This document shows positions 27,651 to 37,400 of a stretch of 64,000 bases of DNA, piece by piece. Source of the DNA: CAWBUW01 sp963792075 (GTDB taxonomy: Bacteria > Chloroflexota > Anaerolineae > Anaerolineales > UBA4823); NCBI GenBank assembly GCA_963792075.1, contig CAWBUW010000011.1, forward strand, positions 248,001 to 312,000, read 5' to 3'. The notes beneath the pieces were generated by a model that was not told the origin of the DNA, did no database searches, and was given only the letters and a program-made list of their open reading frames with translations. Both the position numbers and the translations under genes were made by a program. The stretch's first letter is position 1; the number at the start of each line of letters is the position of its first letter.

Positions 27651-28409
27651 ATGGCTGAAAATGGACACCCCGTTGTGGTAGAGATGAAAAACATTGTCAA
27701 ACGATTTGGCACAGTGGAAGCCCTGCGCGGAGTTGATTTCATCGTGAAAAAAGGCGAAGTACACGCCTTGATGGGTGACAACGGAGCCGGTAAATCTACA
27801 TTGATCAAAGTTCTCACCGGTGTTTACGACCTCACCAGAGGTGAAATTTTCTTTGAGGGCAAGGCGGTCAGAATCAGCTCCCCGGCGGTTGCCAGGTCCA
27901 TTGGTATTGAAACTGCATACCAGGATCTGGCTCTTGTGCCACTAATGAGTATTTGGCGTAATTTTTTCTTGGGTCGGGAGATTGTAACGAATTTAGGTGT
28001 AGTTAAATGGTTGAATCGGAAAGAAATGGCCCAACAATGCATAGATTCTTTGCGTGACATTGGTATTGAAGTCCGTTCGGCGGAAGAGAAGGTTGGCATG
28101 CTCTCGGGAGGTGAGCGGCAGTCCATCGCCATTGGACGTGCTATCCACTTTGGCGCGAAATTACTTATTTTGGATGAACCCACCTCGGCCTTATCTGTTG
28201 GGGAAACCCAAAAAGTACTCTCCTATATAAATAATGCACGCGAGAAAGGCCTTCCTGTCATCTTTATTACCCATAATATAAACCAAATTTATGAGTGCGC
28301 CGATTGTTACACAATTATTCGTCAAGGTGTCAAAGTGGGTACATATTACCGTGGCGAACTTTCTCTTCAAGATATTGCGGACCTGATCACCGGTACACGG
28401 GAGCAATAG
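27651..28409 (+). CDS. Sugar ABC transporter ATPase (single-domain)
   Basis: ATG 27651 is preferred because GGAG lies 7 bp before it; an in-frame ATG at 27639 has no such site. It has Walker A GDNGAGKSTLIKVL, Q-loop ETAYQDLALVPLMS, signature LSGGERQSIAIGRA and Walker B LLILDEPTSALS, then the switch His in VIFITHNI. With 252 residues it is one nucleotide-binding domain, half the length of RbsA/XylG-type proteins, so it must act as a dimer, like FrcA-type ATPases. Confidence 0.9.
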   Translation: MAENGHPVVVEMKNIVKRFGTVEALRGVDFIVKKGEVHALMGDNGAGKSTLIKVLTGVYDLTRGEIFFEGKAVRISSPAVARSIGIETAYQDLALVPLMSIWRNFFLGREIVTNLGVVKWLNRKEMAQQCIDSLRDIGIEVRSAEEKVGMLSGGERQSIAIGRAIHFGAKLLILDEPTSALSVGETQKVLSYINNAREKGLPVIFITHNINQIYECADCYTIIRQGVKVGTYYRGELSLQDIADLITGTREQ

Positions 28410-28527
28410 TTATTTCGATCCACGTTCAAACGTGTATCTATGTCCATGCGAATATTTAACCTAAACCAACTTTGGACTCATCGGCACCAGATAAAACGGC
28501 ATTATTCTCATTGTTGTTGAGGTAATC

Positions 28528-29802
28528 ATGAATTCACGCGAACGCGTTTTACAGTCAATGAATTATAAGCAACCTGACAAGGTAGCTATAGATTTCGGAA
28601 GCCATCGCTCCAGCAGCATCATGGCAATTGCCTATGCACGGCTGCGTGACTACCTGGGGCTGCCAAAAAGACCTCCCAAAGTGTATGATATGCTGCAGCA
28701 GTTGGCGATTATTGACGATGATGTTTTAGAGCGATTCAATATCGATTGTATCGAACTGGGACGTGGTTTTTGTAAGGATGAGTCCGATTGGAAACCCTGG
28801 GTCCTGCCTGATGGGACAGAATGTCTGATACCCAAATGGATCAACCCTGTTCTTGATGACACGGGCAGTTGGATTATCAGTGGGCCGGATGGAATGCCAA
28901 TTGCCAGTCAAAAGAAAGGGATGGTATATTTTAATCAAATCAATTTCCCCTACTCAACAAATCCGGAAGAAAAGATTGAGCGCTTAGAGGAGATGTTTGA
29001 CTACAACATGTGGAACGCGGTCATTGGACCACCCGGACCCATTACCTGGGATGAAGCAGGGATGGGTTATCTGGGTGACGGAGCTAAAAAGTTGAGAGCG
29101 GATTCAGATCGTGCCATCGTCGGCCTCTTTGGTGGGTCCATTTTTGAAGGAGGGCAGCAATTTTTCCGTACTGACAATTTTTATATGGTCTTAGCGTCCA
29201 AACCCAATCTGGTTCATCGCTTTCTAGACAAGTTGATGAGCATCTTTATGCAGCGGCTGGAACTTTATCTGAAGGCAGTTGGTCCGTATATAGACATAGT
29301 GATGTTCAGTGATGATTACGGCATGCAAACAGGGTCGCAAATTTCCCTGGCCATGTTCCAAGAATTCTTCAAACCGCGCCATAAAGAGATGTGGGACTTT
29401 GCTAAACAATTGGCTCCGGTAAAGGTTATGATGCATTCCTGTGGCAGTATCACCAGCTTATTGCCTGACATGATTGACGCCGGTTTAGATGCCGTCAATC
29501 CGGTGCAAACCAATTGCAAATTTATGGAACCAGAACGAATCAAGTCTCAGTTTAAAGACCAAATTACTTTTTGGGGTGGTGGATGCAACACACAGCACAT
29601 TTTACCGTTTGGTACACCCGCGGAGGTCAGGGAAGATGTACTGCGAAATTTAGATGTCATGACTTCAGGAGGCGGTTTTGTCTTCCAACAAATCCATAAT
29701 ATTCAGGCTGATGTACCGCCGGAAAATGTTGTAGCGATGTTTGATGCTATTGCCGAATGGAATGACCATCAATGCTACAATGGATCCAAGCACACCCGGT
29801 AA
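28528..29802 (+). CDS. Uroporphyrinogen decarboxylase-family protein (MtaA/CmuA-like)
   Basis: A 424-residue TIM-barrel protein of the URO-D superfamily. It has MNSRERVLQSMNYKQPDKVA at the start, SDDYGMQTGSQISLAMFQEF in the middle (about residues 257-276), MMHSCGSITSLLPDMIDAGL and FWGGGCNTQHILPFGTPAEV near the end. The HSCG and GGGC pair resembles zinc-site segments of the methyltransferase branch rather than heme-synthesis HemE. Such proteins often sit beside sugar ABC operons with no proven role; a sugar or methyl-group reaction is a guess. The gene follows the ATPase by 118 bp, which includes the palindrome CACGTTCAAACGTG at about 28422. Confidence 0.75.
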   Translation: MNSRERVLQSMNYKQPDKVAIDFGSHRSSSIMAIAYARLRDYLGLPKRPPKVYDMLQQLAIIDDDVLERFNIDCIELGRGFCKDESDWKPWVLPDGTECLIPKWINPVLDDTGSWIISGPDGMPIASQKKGMVYFNQINFPYSTNPEEKIERLEEMFDYNMWNAVIGPPGPITWDEAGMGYLGDGAKKLRADSDRAIVGLFGGSIFEGGQQFFRTDNFYMVLASKPNLVHRFLDKLMSIFMQRLELYLKAVGPYIDIVMFSDDYGMQTGSQISLAMFQEFFKPRHKEMWDFAKQLAPVKVMMHSCGSITSLLPDMIDAGLDAVNPVQTNCKFMEPERIKSQFKDQITFWGGGCNTQHILPFGTPAEVREDVLRNLDVMTSGGGFVFQQIHNIQADVPPENVVAMFDAIAEWNDHQCYNGSKHTR

Positions 29803-29820
29803 AAACACACAGAGGTTCAA

Positions 29821-32610
29821 ATGCCCTCCAACCTGGATTTCCTGACCAAAACCCGCCCCGTTTTTACTCCCAGCCAAAATACTTCACCGACCAGAAGTTT
29901 AGTCCTTCTGGCCCTCGCCATATTCGCGGCGGAGATCGTCGCCATGCTTATTTTGTATTTCGTTAAAATCCCTAATTATGCGGTTTCCTCTCTTTTGGAT
30001 GGCCTCATCATGGTGGCGATGATTTTCCCTGCACTCTACTTATTGCAATTGAAGCCTCTCCAGGAGCAGATCGAAAAACAAACCCAGGCAGAGCTGGCTT
30101 TACACGCCAGTGAAGAGTTGTTCAGAAGTGTAACCGAGCTGCTGCCGGTGGGCGTGTGGATTATTGATAAGAACGGTCAAGTCGTGCATGGTAACCCGGC
30201 CTCCCGAAAAATCTGGGCAGGCGCCCGGTACGTGGGTATCCAACAGTACGGAGAATACAAAGGCTGGTGGGCGGATACGGGGAAGCCCGTCAAACCTGAG
30301 GAATGGGCGGCCACCCGGGCGGTTACTCGGGGAGAAACCGTCATTGATGAGGAAATTAATATCGAAAGCTTTGACGGCGCTCCGAAGGTGATTCTCAACT
30401 CGGCCGTTCCTCTCCTGGATGAGAAAAATACCATTCGAGGCGCGATCGTCGTCAACCAGGACATCACCCAGCGCAGGCAAATTGAAAAGGAGCTCATCCA
30501 GACCAACGAGCTCCAGGGAAGGTATTTCAACAGCATTGATTCTTTGATTGCATACATGGACCGAGACTTTAATTTTGTCCGGGTAAACGAAGCGTATGCC
30601 AGGTCTGCCGGACACCCTGCCGAATATTTCAATGGCAAGAATCATTTTGATCTCTATCCACACGCAGAAAACCAGGCGATATTCAGCAAAGTGGTGGAAA
30701 CCGGTGAACCGTTCTCCGTGCTTGAAAAACCCTTCGAATATCCCGAATTTCCCGAACGGGGCGTGACCTACTGGGATTGGAGCGTGGAACCTGTCAAGGG
30801 AAGTACGGGCGCTGTAGAGGGTGTGGTGCTCAGCCTGGTTGACGTTACCGAGCGCAAGCGCGCCGAGCTGCAACTGGAGCATAAAAATAAGGAGCTGCTG
30901 GACCTTTCAGATGCAGAACACAAGCTGCGTATCCTCGCAGAAGGCCTGGTTCAAGCCTCGTTAATCGTCAACACAAGTCTGGAGCCGGACACAGTGCTCC
31001 GTGAGATACTGGAGCAAATTCGCAAGACAATCCCGTTCCAGGGAGCTAAAATCATGTTGTTGGAAGGCAAATCCTTGCATGTAGCCAGCTTCTTGGGCTA
31101 TGAAGACCATCCGGAGAGTATACCGTCCTTAGGGAAACCTTTCTCCTTAGAGAACTATCCATTATTACAGCAAGTTTGTGCCTCGCGCCAACCTGTCAAT
31201 GTCGATAGCAGCAGCGGACATCCCGTATGGGTGGACGAACCAGGTTTGGATTGGGTGCATTCGTTCCTCTCCGTCCCCCTGCACCTGGGTGAAGAGGTGA
31301 TCGGTATCACCAACCTGAACAGTGAGTTCCCGGGAGCGTTCTCCCAGGAGGCAGTCGATAAGCTGTTAGCCTTCTCCGCCCCGGCTGCGCTGGCCCTGCA
31401 CAATGCGCACTTGTATAAGGCCGAATCGACTGCCCGCCAGGCGGCTGAAACTCTGAGCGCGGCGGCCCAGGCCCTGACGAAGTCACTGGACCTGGAGCAG
31501 GTGATCCATACCTTGCTGGACCACATCCAGGCGGTCGTTGATTCTGGGACGGCCAGGGTAACCTTTTTGGAAGATGAGACAACCCTGACCGTGCGTGCCA
31601 CGCGTAGACATGGACAACCGGCCGGACAAGACCATCTCCCCACCTTCCCCACCGACGGCATGACAAACTCGGCCGTTCACCGGATCATGTCGGCTCGAAA
31701 AAGTTTCATTTTCCCAAATAGCCTTCCCGTAGCTCAAGTTGAACAACTTGAGCTTGAGCAAATCGGCAATTGGTTAATTGTGCCGATTATTGCCAGCGAC
31801 AATGCCATCGGATTGGTGGAAATGGGCAAGGCCACGAACGACAGGTTCAGTACGCAGCAAATCCAATGGGTAGAAGCCCTGGTCGGCCAGGCGGCCGTAG
31901 CCCTGCAAAACGCCTGGCTGTTCCAACAAGTGCGGGCCGGCAGTGAAAGGCTGCAATCCCTGGCCCGTAAATTGGTGGAAGTGCAGGAAAAAGAACGCTA
32001 CCACATTGCGCGCGAATTGCACGACGACGCCGGGCAAGCGCTTTCATTGCTAAAACTCAACCTGGGACGCCTGGAGCAGGATGCGGATTGTCCGCAGCAT
32101 GTGCGCCTAAGATTAGACGAGTTAAAAGGTGTGACGGATGGTGTGCTGGAAAACCTTCACCGCCTGGCGATCGACCTGCGGCCCACCGCCCTGGACCACC
32201 TTGGCCTGGTGGTTGCCTTAGAGCAGTATGCCAAAAGCTTGAATTCCGATAAACTGACAGTCCGGTTCAAGGCCACGGGTTTTGAGGGGGATCGCCTGCC
32301 TCAGGATGTAGAGACTTCCCTTTACCGGATTGTGCAAGAGGCCTTAACCAATGTCCTCCGCCATGCGCAGGCTAAAAATGTCGGCGTCTTGCTGCAGCGC
32401 GGGGAGGGCAAGGTGAAGGTCTTCGTAGAGGATGATGGGGTCGGTTTCGATAACGCGCTGCCCGATAACAACCAGCGCCTGGGATTGGTAGGCATGCAGG
32501 AACGCGCGGAAATGTTCGGGGGCACTCTGACCCTGGAGAGCTCACCGGGCAAAGGGACTGCGGTCATTGTGGAGGTGCCAGATGCCCATTCGAATACTCA
32601 TCGCAGATGA
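29821..32610 (+). CDS. Hybrid-domain sensor histidine kinase (PAS-PAS-GAF-GAF-HisKA_3)
   Basis: A 929-residue membrane kinase. Two helices at about residues 25-45 and 53-72 are followed by PAS domains at about 95-220 (VGVWIIDKNGQVVHGNPASR) and 228-350 (LIAYMDRDFNFVRVNEAYAR). Two GAF domains follow at about 370-530 and 535-690. The DHp helix reads ERYHIARELHDDAGQALSLL with phospho-acceptor His734. The ATPase has EALTNVLRHAQAKNVG, VEDDGVGFD and GLVGMQERAEMFGGTLTLES. This is the NarX/DesK class. It begins 19 bp after the URO-D gene and overlaps the regulator gene, so it may belong to the sugar operon. No extracellular sensor domain is seen. Confidence 0.9.
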   Translation: MPSNLDFLTKTRPVFTPSQNTSPTRSLVLLALAIFAAEIVAMLILYFVKIPNYAVSSLLDGLIMVAMIFPALYLLQLKPLQEQIEKQTQAELALHASEELFRSVTELLPVGVWIIDKNGQVVHGNPASRKIWAGARYVGIQQYGEYKGWWADTGKPVKPEEWAATRAVTRGETVIDEEINIESFDGAPKVILNSAVPLLDEKNTIRGAIVVNQDITQRRQIEKELIQTNELQGRYFNSIDSLIAYMDRDFNFVRVNEAYARSAGHPAEYFNGKNHFDLYPHAENQAIFSKVVETGEPFSVLEKPFEYPEFPERGVTYWDWSVEPVKGSTGAVEGVVLSLVDVTERKRAELQLEHKNKELLDLSDAEHKLRILAEGLVQASLIVNTSLEPDTVLREILEQIRKTIPFQGAKIMLLEGKSLHVASFLGYEDHPESIPSLGKPFSLENYPLLQQVCASRQPVNVDSSSGHPVWVDEPGLDWVHSFLSVPLHLGEEVIGITNLNSEFPGAFSQEAVDKLLAFSAPAALALHNAHLYKAESTARQAAETLSAAAQALTKSLDLEQVIHTLLDHIQAVVDSGTARVTFLEDETTLTVRATRRHGQPAGQDHLPTFPTDGMTNSAVHRIMSARKSFIFPNSLPVAQVEQLELEQIGNWLIVPIIASDNAIGLVEMGKATNDRFSTQQIQWVEALVGQAAVALQNAWLFQQVRAGSERLQSLARKLVEVQEKERYHIARELHDDAGQALSLLKLNLGRLEQDADCPQHVRLRLDELKGVTDGVLENLHRLAIDLRPTALDHLGLVVALEQYAKSLNSDKLTVRFKATGFEGDRLPQDVETSLYRIVQEALTNVLRHAQAKNVGVLLQRGEGKVKVFVEDDGVGFDNALPDNNQRLGLVGMQERAEMFGGTLTLESSPGKGTAVIVEVPDAHSNTHRR

Positions 32611-33223
32611 TCACGGAGTCATGCGGGCTGGTTTGCGCGCCATGCTCGAAGATGAACCCGATCATGAAGTCGTGGGAGAAGCCGCAAGCGGTGAAGAAGC
32701 TCTGCGTTTAGCGAACTTACACCAGCCGGATATCCTCCTGTGCGACATCGGCATGCCCGGGATGGATGGGATTGAAGTTACCCGGCAACTCAAGCAGCAA
32801 AACACGCATACGCAAGTGTTGATCCTCTCTGTCTATGAAGATGGAAGCCTGCTGCGCGAAGCCATCAAAGCCGGGGCGTCCGGGTACATAATCAAACGTG
32901 CAGTCGAAGACGAGCTGTTGGCCGCCATCCGCGCCGTATCCCGCGGTGACATGTACATCCATCCGGCCATCACCCGCCTGTTGGTGAAAGACCTTTCCCC
33001 AACGGATAAACCGAAAAAGGGCGCGCTGGAAACTCTAACCCCGCGCGAGCTGGAAGTGATGAAGTACATCATCCGGGGTTTCACCAACACGCAAATCGCC
33101 GAGACTTTGTTCATCAGTGTGCGCACCGTCGAGGGACATCGCGCCAGCCTGCTCAGCAAGCTCGACCTGAAGAACCGGCTGGAGCTGGTAGAGTTTGCCG
33201 AGAAAAACGGTTTGCGGTCTTAG
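32582..33223 (+). CDS. NarL/FixJ-family response regulator
   Basis: ATG 32582 lies inside the end of the kinase gene (29-bp overlap). The receiver domain has acidic pocket IADDHG, phospho-acceptor Asp55 in LLCDIGMPGMDG, Ser in VLILSVYEDG and Lys in IKAGASGYIIK. The C-terminal LuxR-type helix-turn-helix is LTPRELEVMKYIIRGFTNTQ followed by IAETLFISVRTVEGHRASLL. It is the cognate regulator of the preceding kinase. Its targets are not visible; the oxidase genes downstream or the sugar operon upstream are candidates. Confidence 0.9.
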   Translation: MPIRILIADDHGVMRAGLRAMLEDEPDHEVVGEAASGEEALRLANLHQPDILLCDIGMPGMDGIEVTRQLKQQNTHTQVLILSVYEDGSLLREAIKAGASGYIIKRAVEDELLAAIRAVSRGDMYIHPAITRLLVKDLSPTDKPKKGALETLTPRELEVMKYIIRGFTNTQIAETLFISVRTVEGHRASLLSKLDLKNRLELVEFAEKNGLRS

Positions 33224-33228
33224 CGATT

Positions 33229-33283
33229 GTTTGAGGGGTTATTTTGGGCGGCGAAGCCGCCCAAAATAACCCCCAAACGCTGA
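33229..33283. repeat. Keto-rich hairpin after the response regulator
   Basis: A perfect 18-bp stem pairs 33235-33252 (GGGGTTATTTTGGGCGGC) with 33256-33273 around apex GAA, with a further imperfect outer arm (GTTTG / CAAAC). It lies 12 bp after the stop codon and could end transcription, although no T-tract follows. Confidence 0.75.
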
Positions 33284-33451
33284 GTACGCGCGTACTTAAC
33301 AAGTAACTACGCAAGGGGATGCAGGGTGGAATGAGCAGTTCCCCGGCGTAATTTTCCGTATAAATTCACCGAAAAAACCGTAATATTCTACGGATTACAA
33401 GCAAGGCGATCTCCATTATATTGTTTGTTAAATGATATGGAGATTCAAATC

Positions 33452-34309
33452 ATGACCTTGCCTACTTATTCATCGATCCCCCTGGAAACCGCGAAGGCAG
33501 CCCGAGCTGTCTTTGGGAGCAGCAGTGTTTACCTGGTCATCGGTGATCAGGCTAACCACCTGTTTGACGGGCTCGTTCTGGAAGATCCTGCCGGGCAGCC
33601 AGGCCGGCCAGCGCGTATCCTGGGGCTGCTATACCTGGTAACGATTTTCCAATATATCGAAACGCTACCGGACACCCAGGCGGTAGACGCCTTGCGCGAG
33701 CGCATCGATTGGAAGTATGCGCTGCATTTACCGTTGAACTATCCCGGCCTGGAGGCAGCAACATTTTGCGAGTTTCGCAAGGGGGCGATAAGAACAAAGG
33801 CCGGACAGCAAAACCTGCAAACAATTCTGCAGCGCCTTTCTAAGACCCCTGGTTTAACCAGCTTGATCCATCCAGGCCTCGAAGCACGCCAGGTCATCGC
33901 TACCGTCTGCCAGATCAGCCGGTTAGCCAAGATTTGGGATACGTTCAACCAGGCTTTGGAAGCCCTGGCGACCAGGCATCCCGATTGGCTGCTGGCGGTT
34001 ACTTTACCGCACTGGTATGAACGCTATGGCAGCGACCAAAAATATCTAAATCTGATAGCCGGTAAACCCGAAACATACACCCTGGCTCAAGCGATCGGCG
34101 CGGACGGGGACTACCTGTTGGGAGCGATCTCTAAAGCCAATTGTCCGGAGCTGGCCAATCTAAGCCAGGTCCTGGCCATGCGCGAGGCCTGGGAGGAACA
34201 GTACAAATGTGTGCAGGGGAAAGTGGCCTGGAGAAAAGAAGCCTGCACAGACTGTTCTTCGTCCGATATTTACCCGAATTTAATCCAGAGTGAAAACCAG
34301 CACATATAG
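33452..34309 (+). CDS. Orphan protein with an IS1182-like transposase N-terminal domain
   Basis: The start is chosen at ATG 33452, 9 bp after GGAG; other starts lie at 33437 or 33425. The first 130 residues (TAKAARAVFGSSSVYLVIGD, LLYLVTIFQYIETLPDTQAV, RIDWKYALHLPLNYPGLEAA and CEFRKGAI) match the N-terminal domain of IS1182/DUF772-type transposases. The DDE catalytic domain is absent. Instead about 150 helical residues follow, such as ATVCQISRLAKIWDTFNQAL, and the C-terminus has three cysteines (CVQGK and ACTDC). No inverted repeats flank it and the frame is intact, so it may be a captured regulatory DNA-binding protein. An autonomous transposase is unlikely. Confidence 0.6.
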   Translation: MTLPTYSSIPLETAKAARAVFGSSSVYLVIGDQANHLFDGLVLEDPAGQPGRPARILGLLYLVTIFQYIETLPDTQAVDALRERIDWKYALHLPLNYPGLEAATFCEFRKGAIRTKAGQQNLQTILQRLSKTPGLTSLIHPGLEARQVIATVCQISRLAKIWDTFNQALEALATRHPDWLLAVTLPHWYERYGSDQKYLNLIAGKPETYTLAQAIGADGDYLLGAISKANCPELANLSQVLAMREAWEEQYKCVQGKVAWRKEACTDCSSSDIYPNLIQSENQHI

Positions 34310-34402
34310 GAGGTGTGGATAGAACGAATGAACCTACAATCACCCGTTTTTTATTTCGTAATTCGCTTTCAAAAAATATTTTCGTTGACCAGGAGAAATA
34401 CC

Positions 34403-37400
34403 ATGCACAAGCATAAACTTATTTATACTTTGGTTTCATTATTGACCATCGCTTCCCTGCTGATCGGTTCAAGCGCTTTTTCATATTCACGGGCGCTGGC
34501 CATGCCGGTAGGCCCCACGGATGAGTCGAAGGTGCCGCACTACTTCGGGCCAAACCCGAACTGGGCCAACAGCCCGTTCACCCTGCCGGACGCTCAGGTG
34601 GTCATCACCGGCGACGGCAGCGGAGCTGCGGCGGTTGCCACGGTCGGTGCGAACGGCATCATCACCGGCATCAGCGTGACCAACCCGGGGCATAACTATT
34701 CGAATGCCAAGGTCGATATCCTCGGGTCCGGGACGGGCGCGATGGCCGATGTGACCATCGTCAAGAAGGGGGCCGTCGTGGCAGTCACCGTGGACCAGCC
34801 GGGTACCGGCTATACCGCGCCCAGCGTGACCTTCAGCGCCGGCCTCGCCGCAGCGACCGCCTACGGCGGTGTTGAAAATAATATCCAGATCACCAACGGC
34901 GGTTCCGGCTACCAGATGCCAACGGTCGATTTTGACATGCCAGACAGCCCGGACGGCGTTCAGGCCCAGGGCCACGTTCCCATGATCGCCAATGGTGACC
35001 TGATCGATGGGATGGATGCCAATGGCACGATCACCGCTATCGTGGTGGATAACCCCGGCTCCGGTTACTCGGCCGCGCCGGGTGTCGCTATCCACAACGG
35101 GACTCTGTTCGATCCCATCCCCGGCGCGACCCTGGCGACTGCCTCGGCCACGCTTTCGATCCAAGCGATCGTCGTGAACGTGTTCGGCGCCGGCTACAAC
35201 ACCGCGCCGGTCGTGACCATCACCGACCTGGCCGGATTGGGAAATGGAGCACTGGCGACAGCGGTGCTCGATAACGGCATCATCTCGGCGGTCACGCTGA
35301 AGAAGCCCGGCTCGGGCTACCTCACGGCAGGCGGCATCCAGAAGTTCACCGATCCACTGCCCGGTCTGTGCGTCCCACCCGCCTGCTCGGGAAGCAAGTA
35401 CATCCCGCTGGCGATGCCCGAAGCCAAGAACTATAACGGCGTCCAGGCTGACGAGTACGAGATCGGCCTGGTGCAGTACCGCACGAGCTTCTCATCCTCC
35501 CTGAAGGACCCGGTCACGGGCCTGCCTGTGGGAACTCTGGTGCGAGGCTACGTGCAGCTCGAGACCCCGGCGAACGCAGGCATCAGCCAGCACTTCCCGC
35601 TGGTCAACGAGCTGCTCAACGGGACGTCGGTTCCGGTCATGCAGAGCGACGGCGTTACGCAGTGGTTGGCAGTAACCCCGCCCCAGTACCTGGGGCCGGT
35701 CATCGCCGCCACCAAGAACAAGCCGGTGCGCATCGTCTTCTACAACCTGCTGCCGACCGACGCGGGCGGGAACCTGTTCCTGCCGGTGGATACATCCCTC
35801 ATGGGCTCGGGCACAGGACCGATGGGCATGCTGCCGGCGGTTGATCAAGGCCTGGTCACCGACGAAGTGCGCAATCCGCTGTGCTCTGACAATCCGCAGG
35901 CAGTGGACGGGATGGGCATGGACTTATGCTTCCAGAACAACCGCGCCACGCTGCACCTGCACGGCGGCATCAGCCCGTGGATCAGCGACGGCACGGCGCA
36001 CCAGTGGATCACCCCGGCCGGCGAGATGGCAACCTGGCCGGAGGGCGTCAGCGTAGAGAGCGTGCCTGACATGAACGTGTGCCAGGCCGCCGACGACGGC
36101 TGCATGACCTTCTACTACACCAACCAGCAGAGCGCCCGGCTGATGTTCTACCACGACCACGCCTGGGGCATCACCCGCCTCAACGTATACGCCGGCGAAG
36201 CAGCCGGTTACCTGATCACCGACGACACGGAGAAGGGGCTGCTCAGCAGCGACACCATCCCCGGCGCGGCGGACACGATCCCGCTGATCATCCAGGACAA
36301 GACCTTCGTGCCACAAGACGCGCAGATGTACAACCAGTACGACGCGCTTGGGAATGTCCTGAGCTACGGGCAGGACCCGGCCTGGGACGCCAGCCGCTGG
36401 GGCGGTTACGGCGAGCTGTGGTATCACCACGTCTACATGCCGGCGCAGAACCCCGGTGATCCGGGCGGGATGAGCGCCTACGGGCGTTGGATGTACGGGC
36501 CGTGGTTCTGGCCTCCGGCGGCCGGCACGGTGCACGGGCCGATCGCCAACCCATATTACAACATGGACCCAGATGGCGTGGACAACATCCGTGGGAACGC
36601 AGATGACTGGCAGACACCCTTAGCCGTGCTCTGCAACCTGGACGATCCAGCCACCTGGCAGTACCAGACCGACCCGTTCTGCGAGCCGCAGCAGATCCCC
36701 GGCACGCCCAACGTCTCGGTCGGCATGGAGCAGTTCAACGACACGCCGGTAGTGAATGGCGTAGCTTACCCGACGCTGACCCTCGAGCCGAAGACCTACC
36801 GCTTCCGCATCTTGAGCGCGGCCAACGACCGCTTCTTCAACTTCCAGTGGTACGTGGGCGATGCCAGCACCGCCAGCACCGGTTTGAACCTGAATGGCCA
36901 GGTGATCGGCGCGACCGAAGTCGCGCTGAACCCCGCCGAGCTCGCCCTGGCGCAGACCGACCCGGTGGTCTTCCCGACGCCGGACCTGGCGCTGAGTCCT
37001 GCCGGCCCCGATTGGATCCAGATCGGTTCGGAGGGCGGCTTCCTGCCTGCTCCGGTGATGGTGGATGGCCAGCAATATACCACCTGGATCACCGATCCCA
37101 CCCGCTTCGACGTGGGCAACGTGGACCTGCACTCCCTGCTGCTGGCGCCTGCCGAGCGGGCCGACGTGATCGTCGACTTCTCGCAGTTCGCCGGCCAGAC
37201 CCTGATCCTGTATAACGATGCCCCAGCGGCTTTCCCGGCCCGGGTCCCATCGTACGACTACTACACCGGTGCCCCAGACATGAGCCCGGTGGGCGCGCCG
37301 GCCATCCTGCCCGGCTACGGGCCGAATACCCGCACGATCATGCAGGTCAAGATCGCGGCTGCTCCCGCAGCCCCGGCCTTCAACCTGGCCAAGCTGCAGG

